From: Planctomycetota bacterium
Lineage (GTDB): Bacteria > Planctomycetota > Phycisphaerae > Phycisphaerales > SM1A02
DNA: 64,000 nt
NCBI GenBank assembly: GCA_003671025.1
Contig: QWPW01000016.1
Location: forward strand, 1-64,000
Direction of reading: 5' to 3'
How positions within the stretch are numbered: position 1 is the first letter of the stretch; each line of letters opens with the position of its first letter. A model generated the notes under the pieces. The model did no database searches, was not told the origin of the DNA, and saw only the letters and a list, made by a program, of their open reading frames with translations. The translations under genes were made by a program, and so were the position numbers. This document shows, one piece after another, positions 16,203 through 24,499 of the stretch.

Positions 16203-16246
16203 CAGGGTTTGATCAGGGTTTGATCACGGCTTGATCACGGGTTGAT
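16203..16246 (+). repeat. 4 x 11 bp tandem repeat upstream of the ATPase gene
   Basis: Four 11 bp units of the type cagggtttgat / cacgg(c/g)ttgat (16203-16213, 16214-16224, 16225-16235, 16236-16246) begin 2 bases after the permease stop and end 47 bases before the ATPase start. All contain ttgat. The period is close to one DNA helical turn and the array is noncoding, so it might be a protein-binding array or a simple repeat expansion. Confidence 0.85.
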
Positions 16247-16293
16247 GGTCAGACTCATGCTCAAAGCATGCGATCGACAGACGGAGATTACTT

Positions 16294-17487
16294 ATGGCAA
16301 CAGTCACACTCGCTCAAGTCAGCAAGATGTACGACGGTGGCGTGCGCGCCGTTGATGCGATCGACCTCGCCATTAACCATGGCGAATTCTGCGTACTCGT
16401 TGGTCCCTCCGGTTGCGGCAAGAGCACGACGCTGCGCATGATCGCGGGTCTTGAAGAGATCACCGACGGTGTTCTCGAGATCGATGGCGCGCGCGTGAAT
16501 GATCTTCCTGCGAAAGACCGCGACATCGCGTTCGTCTTTCAGAACTACGCGCTCTATCCACACTTGACCGTGGCACAGAACGTTGCGTTTGGTTTGGAGC
16601 AGCGACGCGCGCACGGCAATCCCTTGCGCGCGATGCTCACTGGTCAACGCGACGCCCGCGGGCGCGAGAGTGCGCACATCGCGCAACGCGTGCGCGAGGT
16701 ATCGTCCACGTTAGGCCTCGATGAACTGCTGACGCGCTATCCGCGCGAACTCTCGGGTGGACAACGACAACGCGTCGCCGTCGGGCGTGCCATCGCGCGC
16801 AACCCCAAGGTGTTCTTGTTCGACGAGCCACTCTCGAATCTCGATGCACGCCTGCGCCTCGAAACACGCACGCAATTGCGTCTGCTTCATCGACGCCTGA
16901 GCGCCACCATCGTCTACGTCACTCATGATCAGGAAGAGGCGATGACGCTCGCGGACCGACTGGTGGTGATGCATCAAGGGCGCGTGCAGCAGAACTCAAC
17001 CGCGCAGATTGCCTATGAAACCCCTGCAAATCGCTTCGTCGCGGCCTTCATTGGCACGCCGCCGATGAATCTCATCGATGGCCATTTCGCGCACGGGACA
17101 TTTGAGTCTCACGGCGTGTCACTTCCGCTCCCCGCGCGTTGGCCCTCGTTGATCAATCAATCGAAACCATGCGCGCTGGGATTTCGACCCGATCGCGCTC
17201 GCATCGAGCGCGCGACCGCGCACGACGGTGCACACTCTGTGTCCGCTGGTGCAAAGATCAACGCGCGTGTCGTCGCAGTCGAACGACTCGGCGACCGTAC
17301 CGACATCGCGATGGAAGTCGCAAGAGAGAGCGCGATGAACGGCGGACAGACCCGACTCGTCGCGCGCGTGAACGCCGATGAAGCCGAGCACATGCGTGAA
17401 GGTGACGAGGTTCGAGTTCTCGTCGATACCGCGCATGTGCATCTGTTTGAGCCTGGTGAGTGCGGCGCGCGTATCACTGCGTCGTGA
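16294..17487 (+). CDS. Sugar ABC transporter ATP-binding protein (MalK/UgpC type)
   Basis: ATPase of 397 residues that powers the upstream permeases. Walker A is G-P-S-G-C-G-K-S-T (about 37), the Q-loop lies in F-V-F-Q-N-Y-A-L-Y-P, the ABC signature is L-S-G-G-Q-R-Q-R-V (about 152), Walker B is V-F-L-F-D-E-P-L-S-N-L-D, and the switch His is in Y-V-T-H-D-Q-E-E-A. A C-terminal regulatory/TOBE region (about 235-397) is present, as in MalK. An insertion of about 25 residues (A-H-G-N-P-L-R-A-M-L-T-G-Q) sits between the Q-loop and the signature. A ribosome binding site (ggag) precedes the ATG. The last 14 bases overlap the convergent PAP2 gene tail-to-tail. Confidence 0.93.
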   Translation: MATVTLAQVSKMYDGGVRAVDAIDLAINHGEFCVLVGPSGCGKSTTLRMIAGLEEITDGVLEIDGARVNDLPAKDRDIAFVFQNYALYPHLTVAQNVAFGLEQRRAHGNPLRAMLTGQRDARGRESAHIAQRVREVSSTLGLDELLTRYPRELSGGQRQRVAVGRAIARNPKVFLFDEPLSNLDARLRLETRTQLRLLHRRLSATIVYVTHDQEEAMTLADRLVVMHQGRVQQNSTAQIAYETPANRFVAAFIGTPPMNLIDGHFAHGTFESHGVSLPLPARWPSLINQSKPCALGFRPDRARIERATAHDGAHSVSAGAKINARVVAVERLGDRTDIAMEVARESAMNGGQTRLVARVNADEAEHMREGDEVRVLVDTAHVHLFEPGECGARITAS

Positions 17488-18202
17488 CGGTGTGATCGCG
17501 CGCAGCCGTCTCAATGCGCGCGACGCGGGCAAACGCGATGGGCGCGCTCGCCGCGAAGTATCGCCGCCACACGTGTATCGAAGCGCAACCGAAAGACCCA
17601 CCCAGCGCCAACCCGGCAAGGACGTCGCTCAAGTAATGCGCAAGAAGGGCACAGCGCGTGAGTGCGCCGACGAGGCCAACTGCGAAAAACAACAAGCGCG
17701 CGCGAGGAAACGCCAGCGCGAGCACCATCGCCCCCGCACCGAATGTGGTGGCGTGGCCGCTGGGAAAACTGTTGTAATGATGAGTGAACGACCACGGCTC
17801 AAAGCCGAATCGCTCTGTCTCGAAGAACAGCGCTGGCCGCGTTTTCCCGACTAAAACCTTGATCACGTTGGCCAGGACTCCGCTTGTACCCACGGCGATG
17901 AGCATCAACGCCGCCCAGCGCGCGAGGTTATGTCGGCGCATGAGTGCAGCGATCACAAAAACAATTGCTGCGGAACCGAGCCACCACTGCCCTTCACCGG
18001 TTTCGGTGATAAGCCGCAGAATCATGAACTGTGCCGGGTTGTATGCCCACGCGATTCGGGCCACTGGAACATCAAGCGTCAGATGAGTCACGACAACGAT
18101 CACGCTGATCACAGCCGCGAAAACAAACACCCGCGTCAACGATGTTTGAACGGGTGATCGACTCGATGTTGATCTCGCTGCGATGGCCGGCTCGTCACCC
18201 AC
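17474..18202 (-). CDS. PAP2-family membrane phosphatase
   Basis: Membrane phosphatase of 242 residues with about six helices. The three PAP2 motifs are present: K-V-L-V-G-K-T-R-P (KX6RP, about 113-121), P-S-G-H (about 145) and R-C-A-L-L-A-H-Y-L-S-D (RX5HX3D, about 185). PAP2 enzymes remove phosphate from lipid pyrophosphates such as undecaprenyl pyrophosphate or from phosphatidic acid. It overlaps the upstream flippase gene by 8 bases, so the two are translated together; a role in recycling the carrier lipid used by the flippase is a reasonable inference. The 3' end overlaps the ABC ATPase gene by 14 bases. Confidence 0.9.
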   Translation of the reverse strand: MGDEPAIAARSTSSRSPVQTSLTRVFVFAAVISVIVVVTHLTLDVPVARIAWAYNPAQFMILRLITETGEGQWWLGSAAIVFVIAALMRRHNLARWAALMLIAVGTSGVLANVIKVLVGKTRPALFFETERFGFEPWSFTHHYNSFPSGHATTFGAGAMVLALAFPRARLLFFAVGLVGALTRCALLAHYLSDVLAGLALGGSFGCASIHVWRRYFAASAPIAFARVARIETAARDHTVTTQ

Positions 18203-19628
18203 GTTTCTTCCTCACGAGTCGTAGGCCAATGATGGACATCGCAACCAGCGCAAGCAACATCATGAGCAACACTTCAATGGTGAGGCTCGTCGTCGAACGC
18301 TCGGGGTAATAGTGGCGCATCGACCACTGCACCAAAGAAGCAATCACAAGCGATGCGCTGCCAATGATGGCCGCGGGCAAAAGCGCGCGCGCGATTTCTC
18401 GCCACGAGGATTCGGTCGCTACTCGCGCATGAGGAAGGCAATAGATCAGCGAGGACAACATCGCGAGCGCGACGGCCGCCGCGAACCAAATCACCCCACC
18501 CATCTGCGCACCAAGCGTGCCCAGCGTCACCATGATTCCTAGGCGCCAGAGCAACGAAACGCGATCGATGTGCGGACGACCAATCGCCCAGAAGATTGCT
18601 CCGCAACATGCGGTGATGGACGAGATCGCGGCGGTCAACGCGAGTAACGACATCAGTCCCGGCGCGCCGGCGTAGCGCGGTCCGTAGAGCATGGTGGGCA
18701 ACGCGTCGTCGAGCACAATCACTGCCGCAGTGATAGGCATGATGAGCGCCGCCACGCCGCCGAGGCTGCGCAACCACGCGGCGCGCAAGCGTGGTACGTC
18801 TTCACGAATCTGCGCGTATGCCGGCGTGAGCACGGTGCCCAACACGGGCAACGCGATTTCGTTGGGCAGTGAAGACAACTGATTCGCCAACCCGTAAACA
18901 CCCAGCACCCCCAGTCCAGAGATGCGACCGAGCACCAATGCTGGCACCTGCCTGCTCAGCGTGATCAAGAATGGCACACCGGCCGCTTTGGCAGCAAACC
19001 CGCGCAATTCGGCCAGTGCCGGCTCATCGCGAGTGAAATCAAGTCGCTGCGCAATGAGGATCCAACCGGCGAGACTCGTTGCCGCAGCGCTGGCGACAAA
19101 TGCGAGCGCGAGCGCCGTCGCTCCGAGTCCAAACCATGCACCGGCAATCGCGCAACTCACTTGCGCCGCGGCTCCCACCATGATCGTGACCGCACCAGCC
19201 TTGAAACGCAGCGCGCGGCGAGCGGACGCGATCCACGGATTCTCGAAGCCGCGCATGAGTGAGGCGATCGACACGACGCGCACCATGTTGGAAAGTGCGG
19301 GGTCCTCGAAATACCACGCCACGATCGGCGCGACCAGAAACACCACCATCGCGATCACCGCACCGCGCACGACGGTGATCTTGAAGGCGCTCCCGAGAAA
19401 TCGGGGTTCGTCACCGCGCTTGGATTGAATTAACGCTTGCTCGATGCCGACGAACGAGAACGACTCGATGAAACCAATCACGATCATGGTGGCGGCGATT
19501 TGTCCGAACGCTTCGGGCGCGAGCATCCGTGTAAGCACAAGGCTCGACGCAAAACGCAATCCGCGATCGGTCCCTCGCGCCAGCAGCTGCCAACTCACGC
19601 CGTGCAAAGTTTGACGACCAATAGACAT
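18195..19628 (-). CDS. Wzx-type polysaccharide flippase / oligosaccharide transporter
   Basis: Multi-spanning membrane protein of 477 residues with 12-14 predicted helices, of the MOP/PST flippase superfamily (Wzx, MATE-like fold). The N-terminus is typical: G-V-S-W-Q-L-L-A-R-G-T-D-R-G, L-V-L-T-R-M-L-A-P-E-A-F-G and F-V-G-I-E-Q-A-L-I-Q. Members move lipid-linked sugar repeat units across the inner membrane for exopolysaccharide, capsule or O-antigen. No glycosyltransferase or polymerase is adjacent, so the glycan is unknown. It overlaps the PAP2 gene by 8 bases. The start at 19628 leaves a 145-base gap to the next gene. Confidence 0.87.
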   Translation of the reverse strand: MSIGRQTLHGVSWQLLARGTDRGLRFASSLVLTRMLAPEAFGQIAATMIVIGFIESFSFVGIEQALIQSKRGDEPRFLGSAFKITVVRGAVIAMVVFLVAPIVAWYFEDPALSNMVRVVSIASLMRGFENPWIASARRALRFKAGAVTIMVGAAAQVSCAIAGAWFGLGATALALAFVASAAATSLAGWILIAQRLDFTRDEPALAELRGFAAKAAGVPFLITLSRQVPALVLGRISGLGVLGVYGLANQLSSLPNEIALPVLGTVLTPAYAQIREDVPRLRAAWLRSLGGVAALIMPITAAVIVLDDALPTMLYGPRYAGAPGLMSLLALTAAISSITACCGAIFWAIGRPHIDRVSLLWRLGIMVTLGTLGAQMGGVIWFAAAVALAMLSSLIYCLPHARVATESSWREIARALLPAAIIGSASLVIASLVQWSMRHYYPERSTTSLTIEVLLMMLLALVAMSIIGLRLVRKKRG

Positions 19629-19773
19629 CGAGGGGAGATTCTACCGCGTCATGCGTGCTCGCGATTGCGCGCGAGTCTGTGCGTCCTTGTGCACACACTC
19701 GCACATGAGTCGTGTTGCGCAACCGATGAAGATCACGTCAATTCGCGGGGATTCAGCGCAATTCGAGAATCAG

Positions 19774-22443
19774 TCAACTCCATGCATTCAAGAGCAGTGC
19801 CAAGTCCGCTCCACCGACGATGCTGTCGCCGTTGAGGTCAGCAGCGCAACCGCTGCAACTTCCCCACGCGTTGAGCAACGCCGCAAGATCGGCGCCGTTG
19901 ACCACGCCGTCGCCGTTGATGTCACCCATCTGAACTTCACACACATCAGGAATGAGGTTGCCATTGCTGTCGCTCGCGCTCGGTGGTGCGATCACGATGG
20001 CGGTCGCGCTGGGCGCATCACTGGGATAAATGCGATAGGTGCGTTCGGTGTATCCCGTGCCGAGGTTGTAGCCGTTCACGGTCGAGCTGCTGTTGGCGCT
20101 TGAGGCCAACACTGCGCGACCATCTCCCGAAGCGCACATCGAGTGTGGCGACGTCAGCATCGCGCCGTTCTCCACGTCCCACACGCCCAGCGCAACACCA
20201 GCGGCGCTGTAGCGCAGGATGCCTTGCTCGGTTGCGCTGCCCACGAGGAACGAGCCATCGCTCTGCGCAAACATGCCGCGAAACTGCGGTGCTGCGGCCG
20301 TCGCGTCCACCAATACGCTCGCGCTGTTCACTGGCCACGCATGACGACTGATCACTCCGCCCGAATACGAAACCAACGCATCGCGCGTGCCATCAGTGAG
20401 CGTGCGAAACACGAGATCGCGCGCGTCGCTGCTCAGGCCAGTCGCCACGAAAGTCGCAGAAATCGTGCCGTTTGCGGCGAGAAGCAGCACTCGGCCATCA
20501 GTGAGCAACACCGCGAGTTGACCACTTGGCGCGAGCGCGATCGCACTCGCCGCTGCAGGAAGTTCCACCGACCACACACTCGCCGAAACATCATTCACAC
20601 GATGAAGCGCGTAGATGCGCGTGCCCACGGAGGCGTAGAGACGACCATCGCCACCGATCGCCAAATCGCTCGCAGGCGCGAGCCCGCACGCGACGGTGCG
20701 ACGAACGACACCCGAACGCGGATCGAGTTCACGCAACATCGAGTCGCCAGCGCTGGCCACCCAACGCGAGCGCGAACCTTGCAAGGCGACGAAATCAGTG
20801 ACGCCACTTCCCGTGCATGACTCGCATGCATCGAGGCGGCCATCGCGCGAGATGTCACGGTTCATGTCTGCACGAATGTCTACGGAATCCGCGATGCCAT
20901 TGCCATCGCAATCAACTTCGCACGCATCTAATACGAAGTCGCCGTTGTGGTCGATGGTCGCATCGAGTGCGATCTCCAATGAGTCTGGCGAACCGTTCGC
21001 GTTGCAATCGGCTTCGCATACATCAGGATGAAGATCATTGTCCAAGTCAACGAGCAGCCCGAGCGCGATCTCTACGGGGTCGGTCACTCCGTTGCTGTTG
21101 CAGTCTTGGCATGCATCAAGAATGCCATCGCTGTTGCCGTCGAGTGCGCTGTTTCCCGCGATTTCCTCGGCATCCGCGACTCCGTCGTCATCGCAATCGG
21201 TGGCGAGGCACGGCGCGTTCACCAAAAAATTCTCGATGTTCGCCGCGGTAACGCTGTGGAATCGCAAGTCGATGTTAGAGCTCGCGCCTTGCACCACATG
21301 GCAGTAGCTCATGATGGTGCCACGCTCGATCGTTCCACTCGCGCATGCGTCGAGGCCATAGTCATGTGTGTGATAGGTGCCGAGGTTGTGCCCGAGTTCA
21401 TGCGCGAGCACATTGACATCCCAGTTGCCGGGGTTGGTGACGATCGCATCGGCAAATGTTCCGACCATGTACCCGTTCACGGAGTAGCCGTAATCCATGC
21501 ACGCGGCGTTGAGCCACGCCACGCCGCCGTACGGCAAATTGCGGCGGCCGCTGAGGAACGTGAAGAGATCGCGTTGCACTCCTGTGCCGTTCTCATTCCA
21601 GTAGTCGCGAAAGGGACCGAGCGGATCAGAGTCGTTGAAGAGATCCGCCGCGTCGGTTTGCAATCGAACGTAGGAGACGCGAATCGACGCATCGCAATCA
21701 CGGCGATAGATCGCGCTCACAGCGCCGACGAGCGTGCTGAGATACTCAGTCGCGCTGACGGAATCGTGGAAGATGTTGTAGTAGTCGTAGTCGGTGTCGA
21801 TGGCGAGCTCGACCACGCGGCGCGCGCCCGGAGGAACACTGCCAAATCCTGCGACGCCGCCGCTCTCATTGTTGTCATGCACATGTGCGCCGCCACACGA
21901 AGGAACATCAGGCGCGCTGGTGCCGCTGCTGCGCACGAATTCGCAGAGCCCCGCGCACAATCCTGACGACTCGTTGTTGATGCGGCGCATCGTGAAGAGA
22001 CCGCGGCCTTCGCCGAGATCGATGATCGCGTTGACACCAGTCGTACCAATGCCCAAGTACACGCTCGAGTGGTCGACGCCTTCGACAGAGCCTTCGAAGT
22101 GAACAACGCCATGCAGCGCATTGGTGAGCGTCGCCGAGAGCGCGCGTTTCGAAACACCACTCTCCACGCGCGCGTCACTCGTCACCGCGCGAACACGATG
22201 GAGTGACAGGGTCACGAGGCCAAGATCGGCCACCGAAATTTGCACACGCGCGCGCTCTGTCTCATGCGCAAGCAACGCACTGTGGAGCGATGCAGCGATT
22301 TCGAATCCGCGATCGTGCCCGACAAACCATTCGGTCGGCAGCGCGGCGACTTCCGCACGCTCTGCGCGCGGCGCGATCAACGTCGGCTTGATTTCAGGAG
22401 CGGCCAGCAGCGCCATCAACACGCAAGGAATCGAAATGAGCAT
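19774..22443 (-). CDS. Secreted reprolysin-like zinc metalloprotease with dockerin-like tail
   Basis: Exported protease of 889 residues. A short signal peptide starts the protein, followed by a propeptide-like region (about 20-205) and a metzincin catalytic domain: zinc motif H-E-L-G-H-N-L-G-T-Y-H (about 348) and a Met-turn in G-T-I-M-S-Y-C-H (about 378). Next come Asp-rich repeats resembling thrombospondin type-3 calcium-binding units (D-C-D-D-D-G-V-A-D, C-N-S-N-G-V-T-D, D-C-D-G-N-G-I-A-D; about 400-545), then a beta-propeller-like region (about 555-830), and a paired dockerin-like tail (G-D-I-N-G-D-G-V-V-N-G-A-D-L and A-D-L-N-G-D-S-I-V-G-G-A-D-L, each ending L-L-N-A-W). Calcium binding by the tail is expected. 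Target unknown. Confidence 0.9.
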   Translation of the reverse strand: MLISIPCVLMALLAAPEIKPTLIAPRAERAEVAALPTEWFVGHDRGFEIAASLHSALLAHETERARVQISVADLGLVTLSLHRVRAVTSDARVESGVSKRALSATLTNALHGVVHFEGSVEGVDHSSVYLGIGTTGVNAIIDLGEGRGLFTMRRINNESSGLCAGLCEFVRSSGTSAPDVPSCGGAHVHDNNESGGVAGFGSVPPGARRVVELAIDTDYDYYNIFHDSVSATEYLSTLVGAVSAIYRRDCDASIRVSYVRLQTDAADLFNDSDPLGPFRDYWNENGTGVQRDLFTFLSGRRNLPYGGVAWLNAACMDYGYSVNGYMVGTFADAIVTNPGNWDVNVLAHELGHNLGTYHTHDYGLDACASGTIERGTIMSYCHVVQGASSNIDLRFHSVTAANIENFLVNAPCLATDCDDDGVADAEEIAGNSALDGNSDGILDACQDCNSNGVTDPVEIALGLLVDLDNDLHPDVCEADCNANGSPDSLEIALDATIDHNGDFVLDACEVDCDGNGIADSVDIRADMNRDISRDGRLDACESCTGSGVTDFVALQGSRSRWVASAGDSMLRELDPRSGVVRRTVACGLAPASDLAIGGDGRLYASVGTRIYALHRVNDVSASVWSVELPAAASAIALAPSGQLAVLLTDGRVLLLAANGTISATFVATGLSSDARDLVFRTLTDGTRDALVSYSGGVISRHAWPVNSASVLVDATAAAPQFRGMFAQSDGSFLVGSATEQGILRYSAAGVALGVWDVENGAMLTSPHSMCASGDGRAVLASSANSSSTVNGYNLGTGYTERTYRIYPSDAPSATAIVIAPPSASDSNGNLIPDVCEVQMGDINGDGVVNGADLAALLNAWGSCSGCAADLNGDSIVGGADLALLLNAWS

Positions 22444-22917
22444 GCATCAAAGGTACACCTAGATTGCGGTCAGGCGAGTCGCACTTGCGAGATTAACGCA
22501 CTCGGAAAACATTTCCTGACTGCCGCGGTCGCAGTGACGGCTTGCTGCATGGAATCGGACTGTGCCACAAGTCACGCAGTGATCGTCGCGGGGACGATCC
22601 TGATGCAGTTTCTGTCATGCCTTATCTTCTTTGGTTGAATGTTTGTCGGGACCACGCCTCAGACGAAGCGTTACTGCAAGTGCGTCGTCTTCGCGAACTT
22701 CAGCCTCGTGGCAAGGGCGCGAAGGCGCGCTATCAAGCGAAGCGCTCAGCGGCGTTTTCGTGAAAAATCAATCCTTTGGCGCACGATCTCTACCCCACGG
22801 CGGCGCTGGCGTGCCTCGTAATTTTTATGCAGAAACCCCGAGAAATAAAGCGATTTTTGGTCTCGGACCTCAGCCGCAATTTCCACGGAAGTCTTCGCCC
22901 AATAGAAGTTTCACGCG
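22444..22917. other. Intergenic region, no supported gene
   Basis: 474 bases between the sulfatase stop (22918) and the metalloprotease start (22443), both on the minus strand. It must hold the protease promoter. A 60-codon plus-strand frame at 22639-22821 is very basic and unlike anything I know, so it is not called. A 6 bp inverted repeat (ccgaga/tctcgg, 22838-22866) surrounds an AT-rich loop. I see no tRNA or known RNA motif. Confidence 0.6.
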
Positions 22918-24438
22918 TCACTTCGCGCCTGGAGACACGATCGGTGTGGCGCGCCCCACCTCGCGCCGATTGGCGCCCTTGCGTTTGGTTAGCGCGTCGC
23001 CAAGATCCGCGCGCGCGGCTTCCACGTGAACCATGATTGCGGCCACGATCTCAGGGCGACTCGCCGCGAGATCATGCGTCTCGGCGGGGTCATGCTCGAG
23101 ATCAAACAACGCGAGTGGAGTCTCGTGTTCAACGTATGGCGCGCTCAATCCTGCGGCTCCGCCAGGCTTGCCATCGAGCGTACGCGAGCGACGGGGCAAG
23201 CTCAGTTTCCATGCACCCATGCGCACCGCTTCGAGATGATTGGCGTGGTAGTAAAAGTAAAACGCTTCGTGCGAAGGTTGAGCATCGCCGCGACAACTCC
23301 ACACCGCGCGTGCGTCCTTGCCGTCGATAGGACAACTCTCGCTTGGCGCAGTCGCGTGCACAATCGCTTGCATGGACGCGAAGAGATCGATGGTCATCCA
23401 CGGAACACTGCTCACGCCACCCGCTGGAATGTGGCCAGGCCAACGCATGATGCAAGGGACGCGCACGCCACCTTCGAAGCATGTGCCTTTCCCTTCGCGC
23501 AATCCGCCGGTCGAGCCCGCGTCACTTCCTAGTGCGAGCCATGGACCGTTGTCGCTGGTGAACATCACGATGGTGTTGCTCGCGACTCCATGTTGCTCGA
23601 GCGTGCGCATCACTTCGCCAACCGACCAATCGATCTCGCGCATCACTGCGGCGTAGAGTTCGGCTCTTGTTTGCGGCGTGAAGCTGCTCCCCGCGGCGAT
23701 CGGTGCATGGGGCTGAGGATGGGCCAAGTATGCGAAAAATGGCTGTTTTCGTGCCGAAGCGCGCGCGATGAAGTCATTGATGCGCCCCGTGAGTCGACGC
23801 GTCAGCGCGCCTTGCGCTTCCATCGTCTCCACGCGTTCCACGATCGTCGCGCCGTCGTAGAGAGGCAACGCAGGAAACGAATTGTCGATCGCTTGCGCGC
23901 CGTGACGCAACGGCCACATGTCGTTTGAATAGGGAATGCCCAAGAACTCATCGAACCCATGCTTGGTCGGATTGAACTCGGGCAAGTGACCAAGGTGCCA
24001 CTTTCCTGCGATGCATGTCGCGTAACCTTGCGTGTGCAACATCTCGCCGAGCGTGCGCTCTTGCGCTGCGATGCCAATCTTCGCATCAGGAAACAGTGCG
24101 CCGCTGATACCGATGCGATTGGGATAGCAACCAGTCAAGAGCGCGGCGCGCGAGGCACTGCACACTGGCTGTGCGGTGTAGAAGTTGGTGAAACGCGCGC
24201 CCTGCAGCGCCAATTGCGCAAGATTCGGCATCTGTGTCGTGTACGTGGGAGGCGTCGTTCCTTCGAGCGCGAAGCCGGGAACATCGCCCCAACCCATGTC
24301 ATCGCAATTGATCACGACGAGATTCGGCGGCGCTTCTGATGCTGCAGAAATCGGCGGCGTCGCGAGCGTGGTTCTCGTCACCAACACTGCAATAGTCAGT
24401 GCAAGTTGCCCGACGACTGCGCGTGAATATCGCTTCAT
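22918..24438 (-). CDS. Sulfatase (arylsulfatase family), exported
   Basis: Sulfate-ester hydrolase of 506 residues with an N-terminal signal peptide. The formylglycine site is C-S-A-S-R (about residue 93) in P-V-C-S-A-S-R-A-A-L-L-T-G, where the Cys is oxidised by a maturase encoded elsewhere. The metal-binding N-terminus is V-I-N-C-D-D-M-G-W-G-D. Further family signatures are A-G-K-W-H-L-G-H, D-N-G-P-W and G-G-L-R-E-G-K-G-T-C-F-E-G-G-V-R-V-P. Length and order match arylsulfatase A-like enzymes, numerous in planctomycetes that degrade sulfated polysaccharides. It is divergent from the DUF1549/DUF1553 gene with 61 bases between them. The sugar or aryl substrate is unknown. Confidence 0.92.
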   Translation of the reverse strand: MKRYSRAVVGQLALTIAVLVTRTTLATPPISAASEAPPNLVVINCDDMGWGDVPGFALEGTTPPTYTTQMPNLAQLALQGARFTNFYTAQPVCSASRAALLTGCYPNRIGISGALFPDAKIGIAAQERTLGEMLHTQGYATCIAGKWHLGHLPEFNPTKHGFDEFLGIPYSNDMWPLRHGAQAIDNSFPALPLYDGATIVERVETMEAQGALTRRLTGRINDFIARASARKQPFFAYLAHPQPHAPIAAGSSFTPQTRAELYAAVMREIDWSVGEVMRTLEQHGVASNTIVMFTSDNGPWLALGSDAGSTGGLREGKGTCFEGGVRVPCIMRWPGHIPAGGVSSVPWMTIDLFASMQAIVHATAPSESCPIDGKDARAVWSCRGDAQPSHEAFYFYYHANHLEAVRMGAWKLSLPRRSRTLDGKPGGAAGLSAPYVEHETPLALFDLEHDPAETHDLAASRPEIVAAIMVHVEAARADLGDALTKRKGANRREVGRATPIVSPGAK

Positions 24439-24455
24439 TCACTCAAGATACCCAC

Positions 24456-24471
24456 CGATGCGCTTGCATCG
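24456..24471. promoter_or_regulatory. Palindrome between divergent sulfatase and DUF1549/1553 genes
   Basis: Perfect 6 bp inverted repeat cgatgc-gctt-gcatcg, centred in the 61-base divergent intergenic region. It could be an operator or a chance hairpin; no regulator gene is nearby. Confidence 0.25.
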
Positions 24472-24499
24472 ACGAGCATCGCGTTGATAATAGGTTTTG

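Noticed and set aside
16203-16246. CRISPR array
   Set aside because: Units are 11 bp and directly adjacent, without spacers, and no cas gene is present. The same holds for the other tandem arrays.
21028-21966. Long plus-strand frame (312 codons)
   Set aside because: Antisense to the metalloprotease catalytic domain; no family features.
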